DNA from: Candidatus Terraquivivens tengchongensis
GTDB lineage: Archaea > Thermoproteota > Nitrososphaeria_A > Caldarchaeales > Wolframiiraptoraceae
DNA length: 64,000 nt
Reading direction: 5' to 3'
NCBI GenBank assembly: GCA_023268355.1
Contig: JALNJK010000001.1
Span: forward strand, 62,001-126,000
The notes under the pieces are model-generated. The model did not search any database and was not told the origin of the DNA. It saw only the letters and a list, made by a program, of their open reading frames with translations. A program made the translations under genes and the position numbers. Positions 25,579-34,358 of the stretch are shown here, piece by piece; position 1 is the first letter of the stretch, and each line of letters starts with the position of its first letter.

Positions 25579-26164
25579 GGAAAAACAGCAGATAGCATTA
25601 CCGGGTGAGAAGTTGTGCGTATTGGAGGAATTTTTATCTGGTAAAGGAACGAAAGTTTCAGCAGACGGTGTAGTATTCGCAACAGTGGTCGGTAGGGTCA
25701 AATTCGATAGGAAGAAGCGTGAGGTTCAGGTAGAGGCCATAAAGGAACCTGATAACATAGCGGTCGGTGACGTCGTCCTGGGCGAGATAAAGGAGCTCCA
25801 GAGCAAGTCTGCCGTAATCAAAATTATAGGCAAGAACGGTAGGCTTCTAAAACACCACCGCACCGCGGTCCTTTTGACAAAACTGGGAAGCAAAGAATCC
25901 TTGGGACATCATGTGAGCGTAGGTGATATAATACTCGCCAAAGTAACCAGCATAATCTCGGGACTAATCAATGTTTCTATATGGGAACCAGGTTTTGGTG
26001 TGCTCCAGGCGATATGTGACAATTGCGGGGCAACAATGACGAGCGTCAAAAAGGATAAGTATAACGTGTACTGTCCAAAATGCAGAAAGTTCGATACGAG
26101 AAAAATGATTATCCATCGTGGGAGTGAAAAAAGTTTGTCTAATTGGTTGGGGTTGGCAACATGA
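25571..26164 (+). CDS. csl4: Exosome RNA-binding subunit Csl4
   Basis: 197 residues. N-terminal GEKLCVLEEFLSGKGT is the Csl4 opening; an S1 domain spans about residues 60-145; the C-terminal zinc ribbon is CDNCGATMT ... YCPKCRK (C-x2-C, C-x2-C). Csl4 caps the archaeal exosome and links it to DnaG. The start overlaps dph2 by 8 bases and its TGA overlaps the rpoL ATG, indicating coupled translation. Confidence 0.94.
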   Translation: MIEEKQQIALPGEKLCVLEEFLSGKGTKVSADGVVFATVVGRVKFDRKKREVQVEAIKEPDNIAVGDVVLGEIKELQSKSAVIKIIGKNGRLLKHHRTAVLLTKLGSKESLGHHVSVGDIILAKVTSIISGLINVSIWEPGFGVLQAICDNCGATMTSVKKDKYNVYCPKCRKFDTRKMIIHRGSEKSLSNWLGLAT

Positions 26165-26436
26165 AGCTGAGCGTGATTAAAGAAAGGGATGATTACATTG
26201 AACTTATAGTTAAAGACGAAGACCAATCAGTATTGGATGCATTAAGCGAAATCCTTCAAAAAATGCAGGGTGTGGAATATGCCGGTCAAGTTTTACTTCA
26301 TCCATTAACGGGCGAAATAAGGTTCATAGTTAAGACAAAGTCTCAAGAATTAAAGGTGAGAGATGCCATATTGAAGGCTTTGGAAGAGCTTGCGGATATG
26401 ACGGAGAGGTTAAGGCTGTATGTTGAGGGACTTTAA
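26161..26436 (+). CDS. rpoL: RNA polymerase subunit L (Rpb11-like)
   Basis: 91 residues from the ATG at 26161 (MKLSVIKERDDYIEL), which overlaps the csl4 stop by four bases. The DQSVLDALSEILQK and GEIRFIVKTKSQE segments match the Rpb11/RpoL fold that pairs with subunit D during polymerase assembly. A further-upstream TTG (26143) would add six residues that lack family support. Followed by the transcription factor TFS gene. Confidence 0.92.
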   Translation: MKLSVIKERDDYIELIVKDEDQSVLDALSEILQKMQGVEYAGQVLLHPLTGEIRFIVKTKSQELKVRDAILKALEELADMTERLRLYVEGL

Positions 26437-26514
26437 AGGCTTTCAGAAAATTAATAAAAGAGTGCCTCGCATGGATGTGTGCCTAACGGCGCGCAGTTGC
26501 AAAGGTGGTTAATG

Positions 26515-26838
26515 ATGGAATTCTGCCCGAACTGCGGAAAGGTCCTGTCCCTCGTGAAGAAGTCAGATGCCGTTGTACTCGTATGCAAGAAGTGTGGTTT
26601 CGAAAAGAGTATGGAAAAAGCCGTGACCCAGGTATCATCGAAGAAAAAATCGAAAGTTTTAACAATTGAAAAAGAGACCCCGGACGAGGAGGTATTGCCT
26701 ACAATAGATGCCTTGTGTCCCGAATGCGGAAATAACAAGGCTTACTGGTGGACTGTGCAAACGAGGTCTGCTGATGAGCCGATGACAACCTTCCTTAGGT
26801 GTACACGTTGCAAGCATACATGGAGAGAATACGGTTAA
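26515..26838 (+). CDS. tfs: Transcription factor S (TFS/RPC11-like)
   Basis: About 107 residues. The N-terminal zinc ribbon MEFCPNCGKVLSL ... CKKCGF and the C-terminal ribbon CPECGNNKA ... CTRCKHTW are separated by a linker. The C-terminal loop carries RSADEPMT, whose acidic Asp-Glu pair reaches into the polymerase active site to stimulate transcript cleavage. The ATG at 26515 (or 26512) is chosen, with AGGTGGT a few bases upstream. It ends the dph2-csl4-rpoL-tfs operon, and its stop overlaps the convergent regulator gene by 4 bases. Confidence 0.94.
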   Translation: MEFCPNCGKVLSLVKKSDAVVLVCKKCGFEKSMEKAVTQVSSKKKSKVLTIEKETPDEEVLPTIDALCPECGNNKAYWWTVQTRSADEPMTTFLRCTRCKHTWREYG

Positions 26839-27563
26839 ACCAAAAGTAGGCATTTTTTCTTACTGCCTGGCGGTAGCAGGATTTTTTTCCAGAGCTGTTC
26901 TTTTGCCATGATGCTGAACAGACCCGTTACAAATGCCCCCCTCTTCTGAAGCATGTTGACCGCAGAGTTGACTAAAGAGTCCGAATTTAGGAAGGAAGAT
27001 ATCATGAGAACGCTATCCTTATTCGACACTGTGTTTTTCGGTAACCATAGCTTGAATTTCTCGACGAAACCTGGAATCTTGTACGTCAATGTTATGGTCT
27101 CATCATCGTCCCAAAGTGGTCTTTCACTCAACAGCAGTATCTTCCTATCGGTAGTGATCGCCGAGACAGTTGATAACGGAATGCTATGCACGTCTAGGGG
27201 CATTATGGCCGTTAACTTACTACCTGAGAATTCATTCACTATGAAGAAGTTGATAAGTTTAAGCATGTTTGGGTTCGATACGACCTCGTAAACGTTCGCG
27301 CTATCCTCGCTTATCAAAACCTTCTCTTTGATGAGCTCCGCTATATCTACGAGCGATATGACTTTTTCGATGATCTTCTTTACATTCTGGGACCGTGGTA
27401 CTGTTTTGTTTTTTATGTAGCGGTTAAGAGTAGGAGTCGGTAGCCCGGTTATTTCGGATAACGTTTTGTAGTCGTATTTTTGTTTAAGAAGTTTGAGTAA
27501 ATCAAGCGCCACGGTTTCCATACCGTGCATGAGCGATGTACTTTTTACAAACGTTCTAACCAT
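26835..27563 (-). CDS. HTH and phosphoribosyltransferase-like regulator
   Basis: 242 residues. The N-terminal part (YDYKTLSEITGLPTPTLNRYI, about residues 30-55) is a helix-turn-helix. The rest follows the order of a type I PRTase fold, but the PRPP loop is diverged: VLMISSFLNSDSLVNSAVNM stands where VDDVxxTGxT would be. Such HTH-PRTase proteins in archaea (GfcR, PurR-like) sense metabolites without catalysis. What it controls is unknown. The start may be the ATG at 27563 or that at 27521. Confidence 0.7.
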   Translation of the reverse strand: MVRTFVKSTSLMHGMETVALDLLKLLKQKYDYKTLSEITGLPTPTLNRYIKNKTVPRSQNVKKIIEKVISLVDIAELIKEKVLISEDSANVYEVVSNPNMLKLINFFIVNEFSGSKLTAIMPLDVHSIPLSTVSAITTDRKILLLSERPLWDDDETITLTYKIPGFVEKFKLWLPKNTVSNKDSVLMISSFLNSDSLVNSAVNMLQKRGAFVTGLFSIMAKEQLWKKILLPPGSKKKCLLLV

Positions 27564-27713
27564 CTTTCGACTTTAAAACCATCTGCTGACTACATGATAA
27601 AGCTTTTTTCTCACGATCTTCTGTGGTAAAATTCTTGTGCGCATCGAGTATTATCAATAGGTTGTTTTGGAGATTGCAAAAGACTTTAAGGTAGTAATCC
27701 TAAGTTCTCTAAA

Positions 27714-27803
27714 GGGCCCGTAGCCTAGAATGGACAGGGCGTCGAGCAAAAACGCGCAAGCCTTCGGAGCCGGAGGTCGCGGGTTCAAGTCCCGCCGGGC
27801 CCG
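27714..27803 (+). tRNA. tRNA-Arg (anticodon TCG) with a 15-nt non-canonical intron
   Basis: Acceptor GGGCCCG (27714-27720) pairs with CGGGCCC (27796-27802), discriminator G. T arm GCGGG TTCAAGT CCCGC; D stem GCCT/GGGC. The anticodon loop CTTCGGA (27762-27768) gives TCG. The 3' side stem GCCGG pairs with TCG+GC only if AGCAAAAACGCGCAA (27745-27759) is removed, placing an intron between positions 29 and 30. The junctions fall in bulges CGA and AAG that flank a GCGT/GCGC 4-bp helix, a good bulge-helix-bulge. Mature length 75. CCA is not encoded. Confidence 0.9.
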
Positions 27804-27849
27804 CATCCAACATGAAAAACTTATCATGGGTATTTGTCCAATGCTTTTC

Positions 27850-28485
27850 ATGGAAGTGAAAATCGTCGGCATAGATTTGGCCGGCTCAGAGAATAGACCA
27901 ACTGGTTTCTGCACGATGACAGAAGACCTCGCCGCAAGAACTAGCATCGTTTACAAGGACCATGAGATCCTCGAGCTCATCAAGAAAGAAACGCCGAGGA
28001 TAGTCGCCATAGACGCACCGCTTAGTCTGCCGCGTGGAAGAACGTCCCTTGAAACAAGAGAACCGTACCATTTGAGGGAATGCGACCGCGATCTCCTGAA
28101 GATGGGAATAAAGTTTTTCCCAATTACGCTCGGACCGATGAGAAAGCTGACGGAAAGGGGCATGAGGCTTAAGTCCATCATTGAACGTCTTGGTTTTGAA
28201 GTAATCGAGGTATATCCTGGAGGTGCTCAGGACGTCTTGCGAATACCGAGAAAGCATGTTAGCCTTGAAGGCCTGCTCCGTGGTCTTAGAAGGCTCGGCA
28301 TTAAGGGATTAAAACACGGCATGAGCGGTGATGAATTGGATGCGGTCACGTGTGCGCTGGTAGGTTATCTCTATCTAAAGGGAGATTATGTAGCCTTGGG
28401 CGATGAAGAAGAGGGAACGATAATAATGCCCAAATCTAAGAATGTAAGGCATGCATTGCGATTTGCAAGAAGAGAGCGAGAATAA
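27850..28485 (+). CDS. DUF429 family protein
   Basis: About 211 residues. VKIVGIDLAGSENRPTGFCTM is an RNase H-like first strand with a conserved Asp, followed by VAIDAPLSLPRG, and GDELDAVTCALVGYLYL, the C-terminal Asp motif; all are typical of DUF429. Nuclease activity is suspected for this fold but not proven. The start is set at ATG 27850 (MEVKIVGI), nine bases after another ATG (27841). It lies 46 bp after tRNA-Arg and may be leaderless. Confidence 0.87.
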   Translation: MEVKIVGIDLAGSENRPTGFCTMTEDLAARTSIVYKDHEILELIKKETPRIVAIDAPLSLPRGRTSLETREPYHLRECDRDLLKMGIKFFPITLGPMRKLTERGMRLKSIIERLGFEVIEVYPGGAQDVLRIPRKHVSLEGLLRGLRRLGIKGLKHGMSGDELDAVTCALVGYLYLKGDYVALGDEEEGTIIMPKSKNVRHALRFARRERE

Positions 28486-28564
28486 CGATATTCAGACACT
28501 ATAAAAACATATCGTTCTGCAGAAGGTTATGGATAATAAATCGGTCTGTCTATATTAGATCGCC

Positions 28565-29482
28565 TTGGAGACAATATTCGCTGAGCGCTTAGTAAAGGTT
28601 TATGGTAACGGCTTCTATGCCCTAAAGGGCATTACGCTTACTGTTAACTCTGGAACAGTATTCAGCCTTCTTGGTAGAAACGGTGCGGGAAAGACGACTT
28701 TTTTGAGGATAATGACGACCCAGCTCTTACCGACGAGCGGAACTGGAAAGGTTTTGGGATACGACGTCGTTGAAGAGGCGGATGAGGTAAGGAAGAGGAT
28801 AGCCGTTGTACCTCAAGAGTCTAAGCCCATGTACCTTCTTACTGTTAAAGAGCATGTAAAGTATTATTTGATGATGAGAGGCTTCTCGATGCTCGAGGCA
28901 TCCGAGAAGACGCGCAAGGTTTTAGATGATCTCGGCCTCAAGGAATATGCCGACACGCTTTGCATGAAGCTCTCAGGTGGGCTGAAGAGGAAAGTACTCG
29001 TGGCGATGGCCGTCGCTACGGAGGCCGACGTTATCTTCCTTGATGAACCGACTACAGGTCTTGACCCGATAGCTAGAAGGCTTGTTTGGGACGTCATAAA
29101 CAGGGCTGCGATGTCGGGCCGAACAATCTTCTTAACGACGCACAACATGGATGAGGTCGAGGCGGTCGCAGACGAGTTTGCTTTGATCAACGACGGCGAG
29201 CTCGTAGCCCAAGGTTATGTGGATGAGGTGCAACGCATGCTTCCGTACAAGATGAGGGCAGAAGTTCAGGTTACCGCATCAAGTCCGGAAGAACTATCGG
29301 AATTCGGCGAGGTTATCACGATAGGTAGAAGGTTAATCATCTATCCGAGAGACGAAGAGGATTCTAGAAGGCTTTATGACTACTGCGCGGCAAAAGGTCT
29401 GAAGTTATCGGTTTCACCGGTTGGTGTTGAGGATGTGTTCATCAGGAAGGTGATCGCCCATGGAGTTTATGAAGAACGCTAG
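28565..29482 (+). CDS. ABC transporter ATP-binding protein (DrrA-type)
   Basis: 305 residues. Walker A GRNGAGKTT (near residue 38), ABC signature LSGGLKRKVLVAMAV, Walker B VIFLDEPTTGLDP and the His-loop THNMDEVE are all present, so it is an active ATPase. The C-terminal extension is the DrrA/NatA kind. The start is TTG at 28565. It overlaps its permease gene by 23 bases. Together they form an ABC-2 exporter; the cargo (lipid, drug or polysaccharide) is unknown. Confidence 0.94.
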   Translation: METIFAERLVKVYGNGFYALKGITLTVNSGTVFSLLGRNGAGKTTFLRIMTTQLLPTSGTGKVLGYDVVEEADEVRKRIAVVPQESKPMYLLTVKEHVKYYLMMRGFSMLEASEKTRKVLDDLGLKEYADTLCMKLSGGLKRKVLVAMAVATEADVIFLDEPTTGLDPIARRLVWDVINRAAMSGRTIFLTTHNMDEVEAVADEFALINDGELVAQGYVDEVQRMLPYKMRAEVQVTASSPEELSEFGEVITIGRRLIIYPRDEEDSRRLYDYCAAKGLKLSVSPVGVEDVFIRKVIAHGVYEER

Positions 29483-30203
29483 GGCCATATTTGCACTCGT
29501 TATGCTCAACGGCATTAAGCCTGTCATGAGGAGCCCTCTCTGGCTTATCGTTATGCTCTCTTACCCTTTAATACTCGTCTTCTTCATCAACATCTTCGCG
29601 GAGTATGCAGTAGTGGATGCCCTTGTGGGCGGACTTATTTCGCTCGTCGTGATGAGCGGCATAGCAATCCAAGCAGACATAGTCTGGTATAAAGTTGAGC
29701 TCAAGTTCCAAGACATGGTGGTGGCATCGCCGGTTTCACCAACAATCTACATGGTTGGCATAGCGATCTCCGAACTCGTATACAGCTCTCCGGCAATAGC
29801 CCTCTTCTTAGTACTCATGGCCCTAAAGGGGATTTTGAGCATCTCGAGCATCCCGATGCTTATGCTATCCATGCTGTTATGCTGGCTCTCGGCCCTCTCC
29901 CTAGGTTTTTACCTCTCGACACGCATCTCAGACATCAGGCATATATGGGCGCTTGAGAGTCTGCTCTCGATAGTGCTCAGCATGCTCCCACCGATATACT
30001 ATCCTATGAGCCTCCTACCAGAATGGGGCCAGATAGTATCTATGTTTGTCCCAACCACACATGCTGCGCTACTGATGAAAGAGGCAGTCGGCATAATATC
30101 GCTCATGGAGCATCAGAGGCTGATGAGCTTGGCGGTTCTTCTTATATGGACAATTGCGCTTATGCTTTTGGCAAAAAGAAAGTCTGTCTGGAGAGAACCA
30201 TGA
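29460..30203 (+). CDS. ABC-2 type permease
   Basis: 247 residues with six predicted membrane spans and the ABC-2 signature region LYSPVS-like VASPVSPTIYMVG between spans two and three. It is the membrane partner of the ATPase encoded just before it. The protein would work as a homodimer with two ATPase chains. The start ATG at 29460 lies inside the ATPase gene. Confidence 0.9.
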   Translation: MEFMKNARAIFALVMLNGIKPVMRSPLWLIVMLSYPLILVFFINIFAEYAVVDALVGGLISLVVMSGIAIQADIVWYKVELKFQDMVVASPVSPTIYMVGIAISELVYSSPAIALFLVLMALKGILSISSIPMLMLSMLLCWLSALSLGFYLSTRISDIRHIWALESLLSIVLSMLPPIYYPMSLLPEWGQIVSMFVPTTHAALLMKEAVGIISLMEHQRLMSLAVLLIWTIALMLLAKRKSVWREP

Positions 30204-30244
30204 ATAGTTTAAATCCAAAATTTACATGAATAGACAGCCAGGAG

Positions 30245-31186
30245 TTGGATGTAAGGGTCCTTGACGTATTCGCTGGCGGTGGAGGGTTCAGCATAGGGTT
30301 CGGCGAAACGGTTAAGGCGGCTATAGAGAATCACCCGCATGTTGTCAAGACATACGCGCATAACTTTCCATGGGTCTGCCTTTTTCCAGAAGACGTGAAG
30401 AGGGTTAGCGGGAGAAAAATCTTAGAGGCCGTTGGTGAGGTGGATGTGGTTATAGGCGGACCACCATGCGAACCATTTACGAGCATGAACAGAAAAAGGA
30501 AAAAAGACCCGCTGGACAGGTTGATGTCCGACGCCCAGGGTAGGTTAGTGCTTGAGTTTATCCGCCTGGTTAATGAACTCAAGCCGAAGATATACGTAAT
30601 GGAGAACGTGCCCGAGCTGGTCGAGGAACCGCTCGGAGACGTCCTGAAAGAGCTTTTCAAGAGAATAGGTTACGATGCACACTTCAACTTCCTAGAAGCT
30701 CAGCGCTATGGTGTACCTTCCAGAAGATATAGGGTCTTCATCTCTAACGTAAAGATCGACTTATGCGGGATGGAGGAGAAAGCCAAGTGCGTTGAAGAGA
30801 CCTTGAAGGGACTTCCACCTCTTGGAGAAGCGCCAAATCATAACCTCGTCAAGGTCGGTGTCGTTAGGCAAAGGAAGATAGCGGGTCTGAGGTGGGGCGA
30901 GGCCCTTTTCAGCTTTAGAGATTCTTTGAACCGGGTACATAGGAATTGGGTGAGGTTGCATCCAAAGAAGCTCGCTCCCACGATTCACGGCAAATCTAGA
31001 TTCATCCATCCGTACGAAGACAGGCTGTTGACGGTGAGGGAGCAGGCGCGCTTGATGAGCTTTCCGGACAACCACGTATTCTATGGCGGAATAGATAGTC
31101 AGTTCGATCAGGTTGGCGAGGCCGTTCCGCCGCTCCTTGCAAAGAAGATAGCCCAATGCGCATTCATAAAATTGAATGAAATCTAG
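30245..31186 (+). CDS. DNA (cytosine-5) methyltransferase, orphan
   Basis: 313 residues. Motif I LDVFAGGGGFSIGF, motif IV GGPPCEPF with the catalytic Cys75, motif VI ENVPEL, motif VIII QRYGVPSRRYRVF, and the C-terminal motifs IX/X (REQARLMSFPD ... VGEAVPPLLA). The gap between VIII and IX is only about 80 residues, so the target recognition region is very small. No matching endonuclease gene is beside it; the AT-rich McrBC island starts 1 kb downstream. It makes 5-methylcytosine; its target sequence is unknown. Upstream TTTAAAT near 30208 may be its TATA element. Confidence 0.93.
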   Translation: MDVRVLDVFAGGGGFSIGFGETVKAAIENHPHVVKTYAHNFPWVCLFPEDVKRVSGRKILEAVGEVDVVIGGPPCEPFTSMNRKRKKDPLDRLMSDAQGRLVLEFIRLVNELKPKIYVMENVPELVEEPLGDVLKELFKRIGYDAHFNFLEAQRYGVPSRRYRVFISNVKIDLCGMEEKAKCVEETLKGLPPLGEAPNHNLVKVGVVRQRKIAGLRWGEALFSFRDSLNRVHRNWVRLHPKKLAPTIHGKSRFIHPYEDRLLTVREQARLMSFPDNHVFYGGIDSQFDQVGEAVPPLLAKKIAQCAFIKLNEI

Positions 31187-31248
31187 CACTTGTAACCATC
31201 GTTTTTTGGCCTGCTTCATGCATCAAGGAAACATTAGAGCACAAAAAT

Positions 31249-31256
31249 CTTATATA
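31249..31256 (+). promoter_or_regulatory. TATA box for cysteine hydrolase gene
   Basis: CTTATATA, 43 bases upstream of the start codon, preceded by an A-rich stretch (ACAAAAAT) that could serve as BRE. A transcript start about 25 bases downstream would leave a short leader holding the GAGGAG ribosome-binding site at 31279-31284. Confidence 0.6.
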
Positions 31257-31291
31257 TCCAATACACCTCCAAAAAATTTGAGGAGAATTTT

Positions 31292-31891
31292 ATGGCGTTT
31301 AAGGCGAAAGAAACAGCGGTAGTTATGATAGAGTTTCAGAACGATTTTTGTAAGCCTGGCTTTCCGCTTTACCCTGGTGTTGAGCAGATATTGAAAGAGT
31401 ACAAGGTAATCGAGAACGCTGTAGAGCTTGCTAAGGGTGCTAGGGAGAAAGGGGCTCTTGTCATAGGTTGCCCGATTACCTTCGAGCCGGATTATAAGGA
31501 CTTAGGTCAGGAATTCGGTATAAAGGCTAACGTCAAGAAGGGTGGAACGTTCAGAAAAGGAACGAAGGGTGCCGAGTTCATAGATGAGTTGAAGCCGTAT
31601 GTAGATATCTATGTTGAGGGAAAGAGGGGCCTGGACGGATTCCATGGAACAAACCTCGACGCAATACTCAGGTATAACGGAATCAAGAATGTTGCAATAT
31701 GCGGCTTCTTAACAAACGTTTGTGTTGAGTCTACGGCTAGGACGGCGTACGACCTGAACTACCATGTGATAATAATCAAGAATTGCACTGCGGCGCTATC
31801 TTGGGAGGAGCAGAGGTACGCAGAGACAAAGCTCTTTCCCTTGATAGCTGAAGTGATGACGCATAAGGAGTTCCTGGAGAAGATCGTGTAA
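31292..31891 (+). CDS. Isochorismatase-family cysteine hydrolase
   Basis: 199 residues. The catalytic Asp18 (EFQNDF), Lys111 (EGKRGLDGF) and Cys144 (TNVCVESTARTAYD) of the family are present. Members hydrolyse isochorismate, nicotinamide, N-carbamoyl compounds or ureidoacrylate. The substrate is not evident here. Its GAGGAG site and TATA box suggest a strongly expressed single gene. It is the last gene with the local base composition before the AT-rich island. Confidence 0.92.
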   Translation: MAFKAKETAVVMIEFQNDFCKPGFPLYPGVEQILKEYKVIENAVELAKGAREKGALVIGCPITFEPDYKDLGQEFGIKANVKKGGTFRKGTKGAEFIDELKPYVDIYVEGKRGLDGFHGTNLDAILRYNGIKNVAICGFLTNVCVESTARTAYDLNYHVIIIKNCTAALSWEEQRYAETKLFPLIAEVMTHKEFLEKIV

Positions 31892-32238
31892 CTTCCCTTT
31901 TATTTTTTGATCATCATGTAGAGGAGAATGCAGAAAATGTAAAGTCAGGTTTAACATTTATAGGGTCTGGTGAAGCTCTTGATTGTAATTTTAAAACTTA
32001 TTAGCGGTTATTAAGAAGTGTAGTTTAATCTTACACGTTGGGACAAATTATTAAAATGAGGGTTCACACAGCTCTCAGCAATTAATTTATCAATAGTTGA
32101 TTCCATATAACCTCTCTTTCTACACCACCAGAGAAAATTAAAGTAGATTTAGCGAATTATAAAGTGATTTTTCACGGCATCATTCGGTAGGAGAAAACAA
32201 TAATAATTTGCTAAATACTATCTAAAAAGGGGCTTAAA
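31892..32238. other. AT-rich intergenic region at island left edge
   Basis: No convincing gene is visible on either strand; a 31-codon reading frame on the minus strand (start near 32105) has a GAGAGG upstream but no family match. No copy of the tRNA-Thr 3' end, which would mark the left attachment site of an integrated element, is seen. The composition change starts near 31900, right after the hydrolase stop. Confidence 0.5.
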
Positions 32239-32586
32239 GTGCACAATGATAACGTTACTACGATTAATGAGTTAAAAGTTTTAGTTGAAAATTTTGTTAA
32301 AGCCAGAAAGTGGGAAAAGTTTCACACTCCTAGAAATCTTGCCGAATCCATTTGTATAGAAGCCGCCGAGCTATTAGAGATATTTCAATGGAACTTGGAA
32401 AATGAATCAATAAATGACCCAATCACTTTAGATAAAATAAAGGAAGAATTAGCTGATGTACTCATTTATTGTATAAGCATGGCTAACAATGTGAAGATAG
32501 ATATAGCCACTTCCATAGTAGATAAAATTAGGAAAAACGAGGAGAAATATCCTCTTGAAAGATCTGATGAATTCTTTAAAAGGTGA
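32239..32586 (+). CDS. MazG-like nucleotide pyrophosphohydrolase (RS21-C6/dCTPase type)
   Basis: 115 residues, all-alpha NTP pyrophosphohydrolase. ESICIEAAELLEIFQW holds the ExxE metal motif and IKEELADVLIYCI the ExxD motif. This short form is close to RS21-C6/dCTPase, which turns (d)NTPs, often modified dCTP, into monophosphates. It starts with GTG at 32239 and ends 13 bases before mcrB, so it is almost surely in the same transcript as the restriction genes. AT-rich codon use is unlike the flanking genes. Confidence 0.88.
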   Translation: MHNDNVTTINELKVLVENFVKARKWEKFHTPRNLAESICIEAAELLEIFQWNLENESINDPITLDKIKEELADVLIYCISMANNVKIDIATSIVDKIRKNEEKYPLERSDEFFKR

Positions 32587-32598
32587 TGGTGAAAAGAT

Positions 32599-34356
32599 AT
32601 GGAGATATTTTTAGCAACAGCATCAAAATCTAAATCCCGGAAAAACTTGCAGGACACGGTCATTAAAGGTGTTAAGATCACAAAAATACAAGGTTTAGTC
32701 ACGAGTAATATTCTCGAGAAGCTTAAATCAATATATAATGATGGAAAAGCAAGAATTTGGGGCTTTATTGAAGGAAAAAATAACGATAGATTTTGGAATA
32801 TGATGGCTGAAGATGATATAATCCTTTTCAATACTGATAAAGAAAGTTACGGAGTAATCTCTAAGGTTTTAACGAAAGAAAAAAACACTTCTCTTGCTAA
32901 GGAATTATGGGAACCTGATGAAAGAACCAAGAAATATTATGATAGGATAATTTATCTTAAGGATGTGCGACTAATTAATGCGCCAATATCAAAGATTAAT
33001 AAGGTGTTAGGCTATAAGGAAGATTTTCGTCCTTCCCATAATGTAGCATTTATCCATGTTAATAAAGAGAGAATAATCTCTGCGGAATCAAAATATGGTT
33101 TACCATTTATTGAGATTCTAAAAAAGGAATTGGGCATATCAGAAGAAATCCCGCCAGAAGCAGGTCCACAAATGATTAAAGAAATTTTAGACAAGATTTG
33201 TAAGCAAGAACCAGAATTTTCCGACATCTTAAAAATTTCATTAGCTTGCCTAATTGCAGGTAAAAATATTGTTTTTTATGGCCCTCCTGGAACAAGTAAA
33301 ACATATTTAGCAAAAAGAATTTGCGAGGCAATTTGTGGTGAACAAGGCTTTAGACTTGAAACTGCTAATGCTGAGTGGACTAATTTTGATATAATTGGAG
33401 GACCGGTTTCTGTACAAGAAAAAATGTTTCTAAAAAAAGGGATAGTACTTGAAGCTATAGAAAGATGTGAAAAGAGAATAAATAATGAGGATAGACCTTA
33501 CTGGCTAATAATAGATGAACTGAATAGAGCGAACCTAGATTTAGCATTTGGTACAATCTTCACTCAACTCGATATTGATCATAGAGATCAGCCTATTAAG
33601 CTTCCTTGGAATTTGCCTGATATTGAGGGGGAGATCACGTATAGTATGCCTCTCTCCTTTAGAATATTGGCAACAATGAATACATATGATCGAGCTCTTC
33701 TTTTTTCTCTTGGATACGCTTTTATGCGCAGATTTGCCTTTATTCCAGTCAGGTCTCTCTTAAAAGAAGAAAGTAAAGAGAAGGGAGAATTAATTCTGTC
33801 TTCTGATGAAATAAAAAGTGAAATAAATGAGATGATGAAAAAAGAAAGGATCAATAAACTCAAAGAGATAATATTTTCAGCCGTTTACAAGCATTTTTCC
33901 AATAAAAAAGGTAAAGATAGGGCTTGTATCTTTGACTTTGAGATAGAGGACGAGGACAAGCTGAGCCAGATATTTAACAAAGATCTTAAAATAGATAATA
34001 TAGGATTACTGGATATACTTCTCTTCATCGCAAGTAAAATAACCAGTGCAGGTTTAATTGAGATCGGTCACGCAATTATTTTTGACACTGCAAAATTTCT
34101 GGCAGCTTTCTATCTTCTTTCACAATTATTGCAGGAAAAAATTGATGCGCGTCTTCTTCTTGAGGAAACTATTTGCAGTTTCTTATTACCTCAATTGGAA
34201 TATTTTATGCCTAAGTTAAGAAAGGGGAAGGTTTTTGGAGAGGAAAAGTATGAGAAAGCTTGGAGAGAGGTCCTTGACATCTTTAGGAAATTAAATCTAA
34301 AATCAACACTAAAAAGATTGGAAGAAATAGAGGAAGAATTCAAAGTGATGGGCTAA
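32599..34356 (+). CDS. mcrB: McrB-like AAA+ NTPase with N-terminal EVE-like domain
   Basis: 585 residues. The N-terminal 180 residues include IWGFIEGKNNDRFW, DDIILFNTDKESYG and IIYLKDVRLINAP, a layout like the EVE/YTH-type reader of archaeal McrB (Thermococcus gammatolerans) that binds modified bases. AAA+ core: Walker A GPPGTSKT near residue 229 (Ser for the usual Gly), Walker B LIIDELNRAN near 303, and the McrB signature MNTYDRAL near 360 (normally MNTADRS), then RRF. McrB hydrolyses GTP and translocates DNA for McrC. The gene ends two bases before mcrC. Confidence 0.92.
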   Translation: MEIFLATASKSKSRKNLQDTVIKGVKITKIQGLVTSNILEKLKSIYNDGKARIWGFIEGKNNDRFWNMMAEDDIILFNTDKESYGVISKVLTKEKNTSLAKELWEPDERTKKYYDRIIYLKDVRLINAPISKINKVLGYKEDFRPSHNVAFIHVNKERIISAESKYGLPFIEILKKELGISEEIPPEAGPQMIKEILDKICKQEPEFSDILKISLACLIAGKNIVFYGPPGTSKTYLAKRICEAICGEQGFRLETANAEWTNFDIIGGPVSVQEKMFLKKGIVLEAIERCEKRINNEDRPYWLIIDELNRANLDLAFGTIFTQLDIDHRDQPIKLPWNLPDIEGEITYSMPLSFRILATMNTYDRALLFSLGYAFMRRFAFIPVRSLLKEESKEKGELILSSDEIKSEINEMMKKERINKLKEIIFSAVYKHFSNKKGKDRACIFDFEIEDEDKLSQIFNKDLKIDNIGLLDILLFIASKITSAGLIEIGHAIIFDTAKFLAAFYLLSQLLQEKIDARLLLEETICSFLLPQLEYFMPKLRKGKVFGEEKYEKAWREVLDIFRKLNLKSTLKRLEEIEEEFKVMG

Positions 34357-34358
34357 AG

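Noticed and set aside
31892-32238. Left attachment site (direct repeat of tRNA-Thr 3' end)
   Set aside because: No stretch matching the T arm or acceptor of tRNA-Thr is present here.
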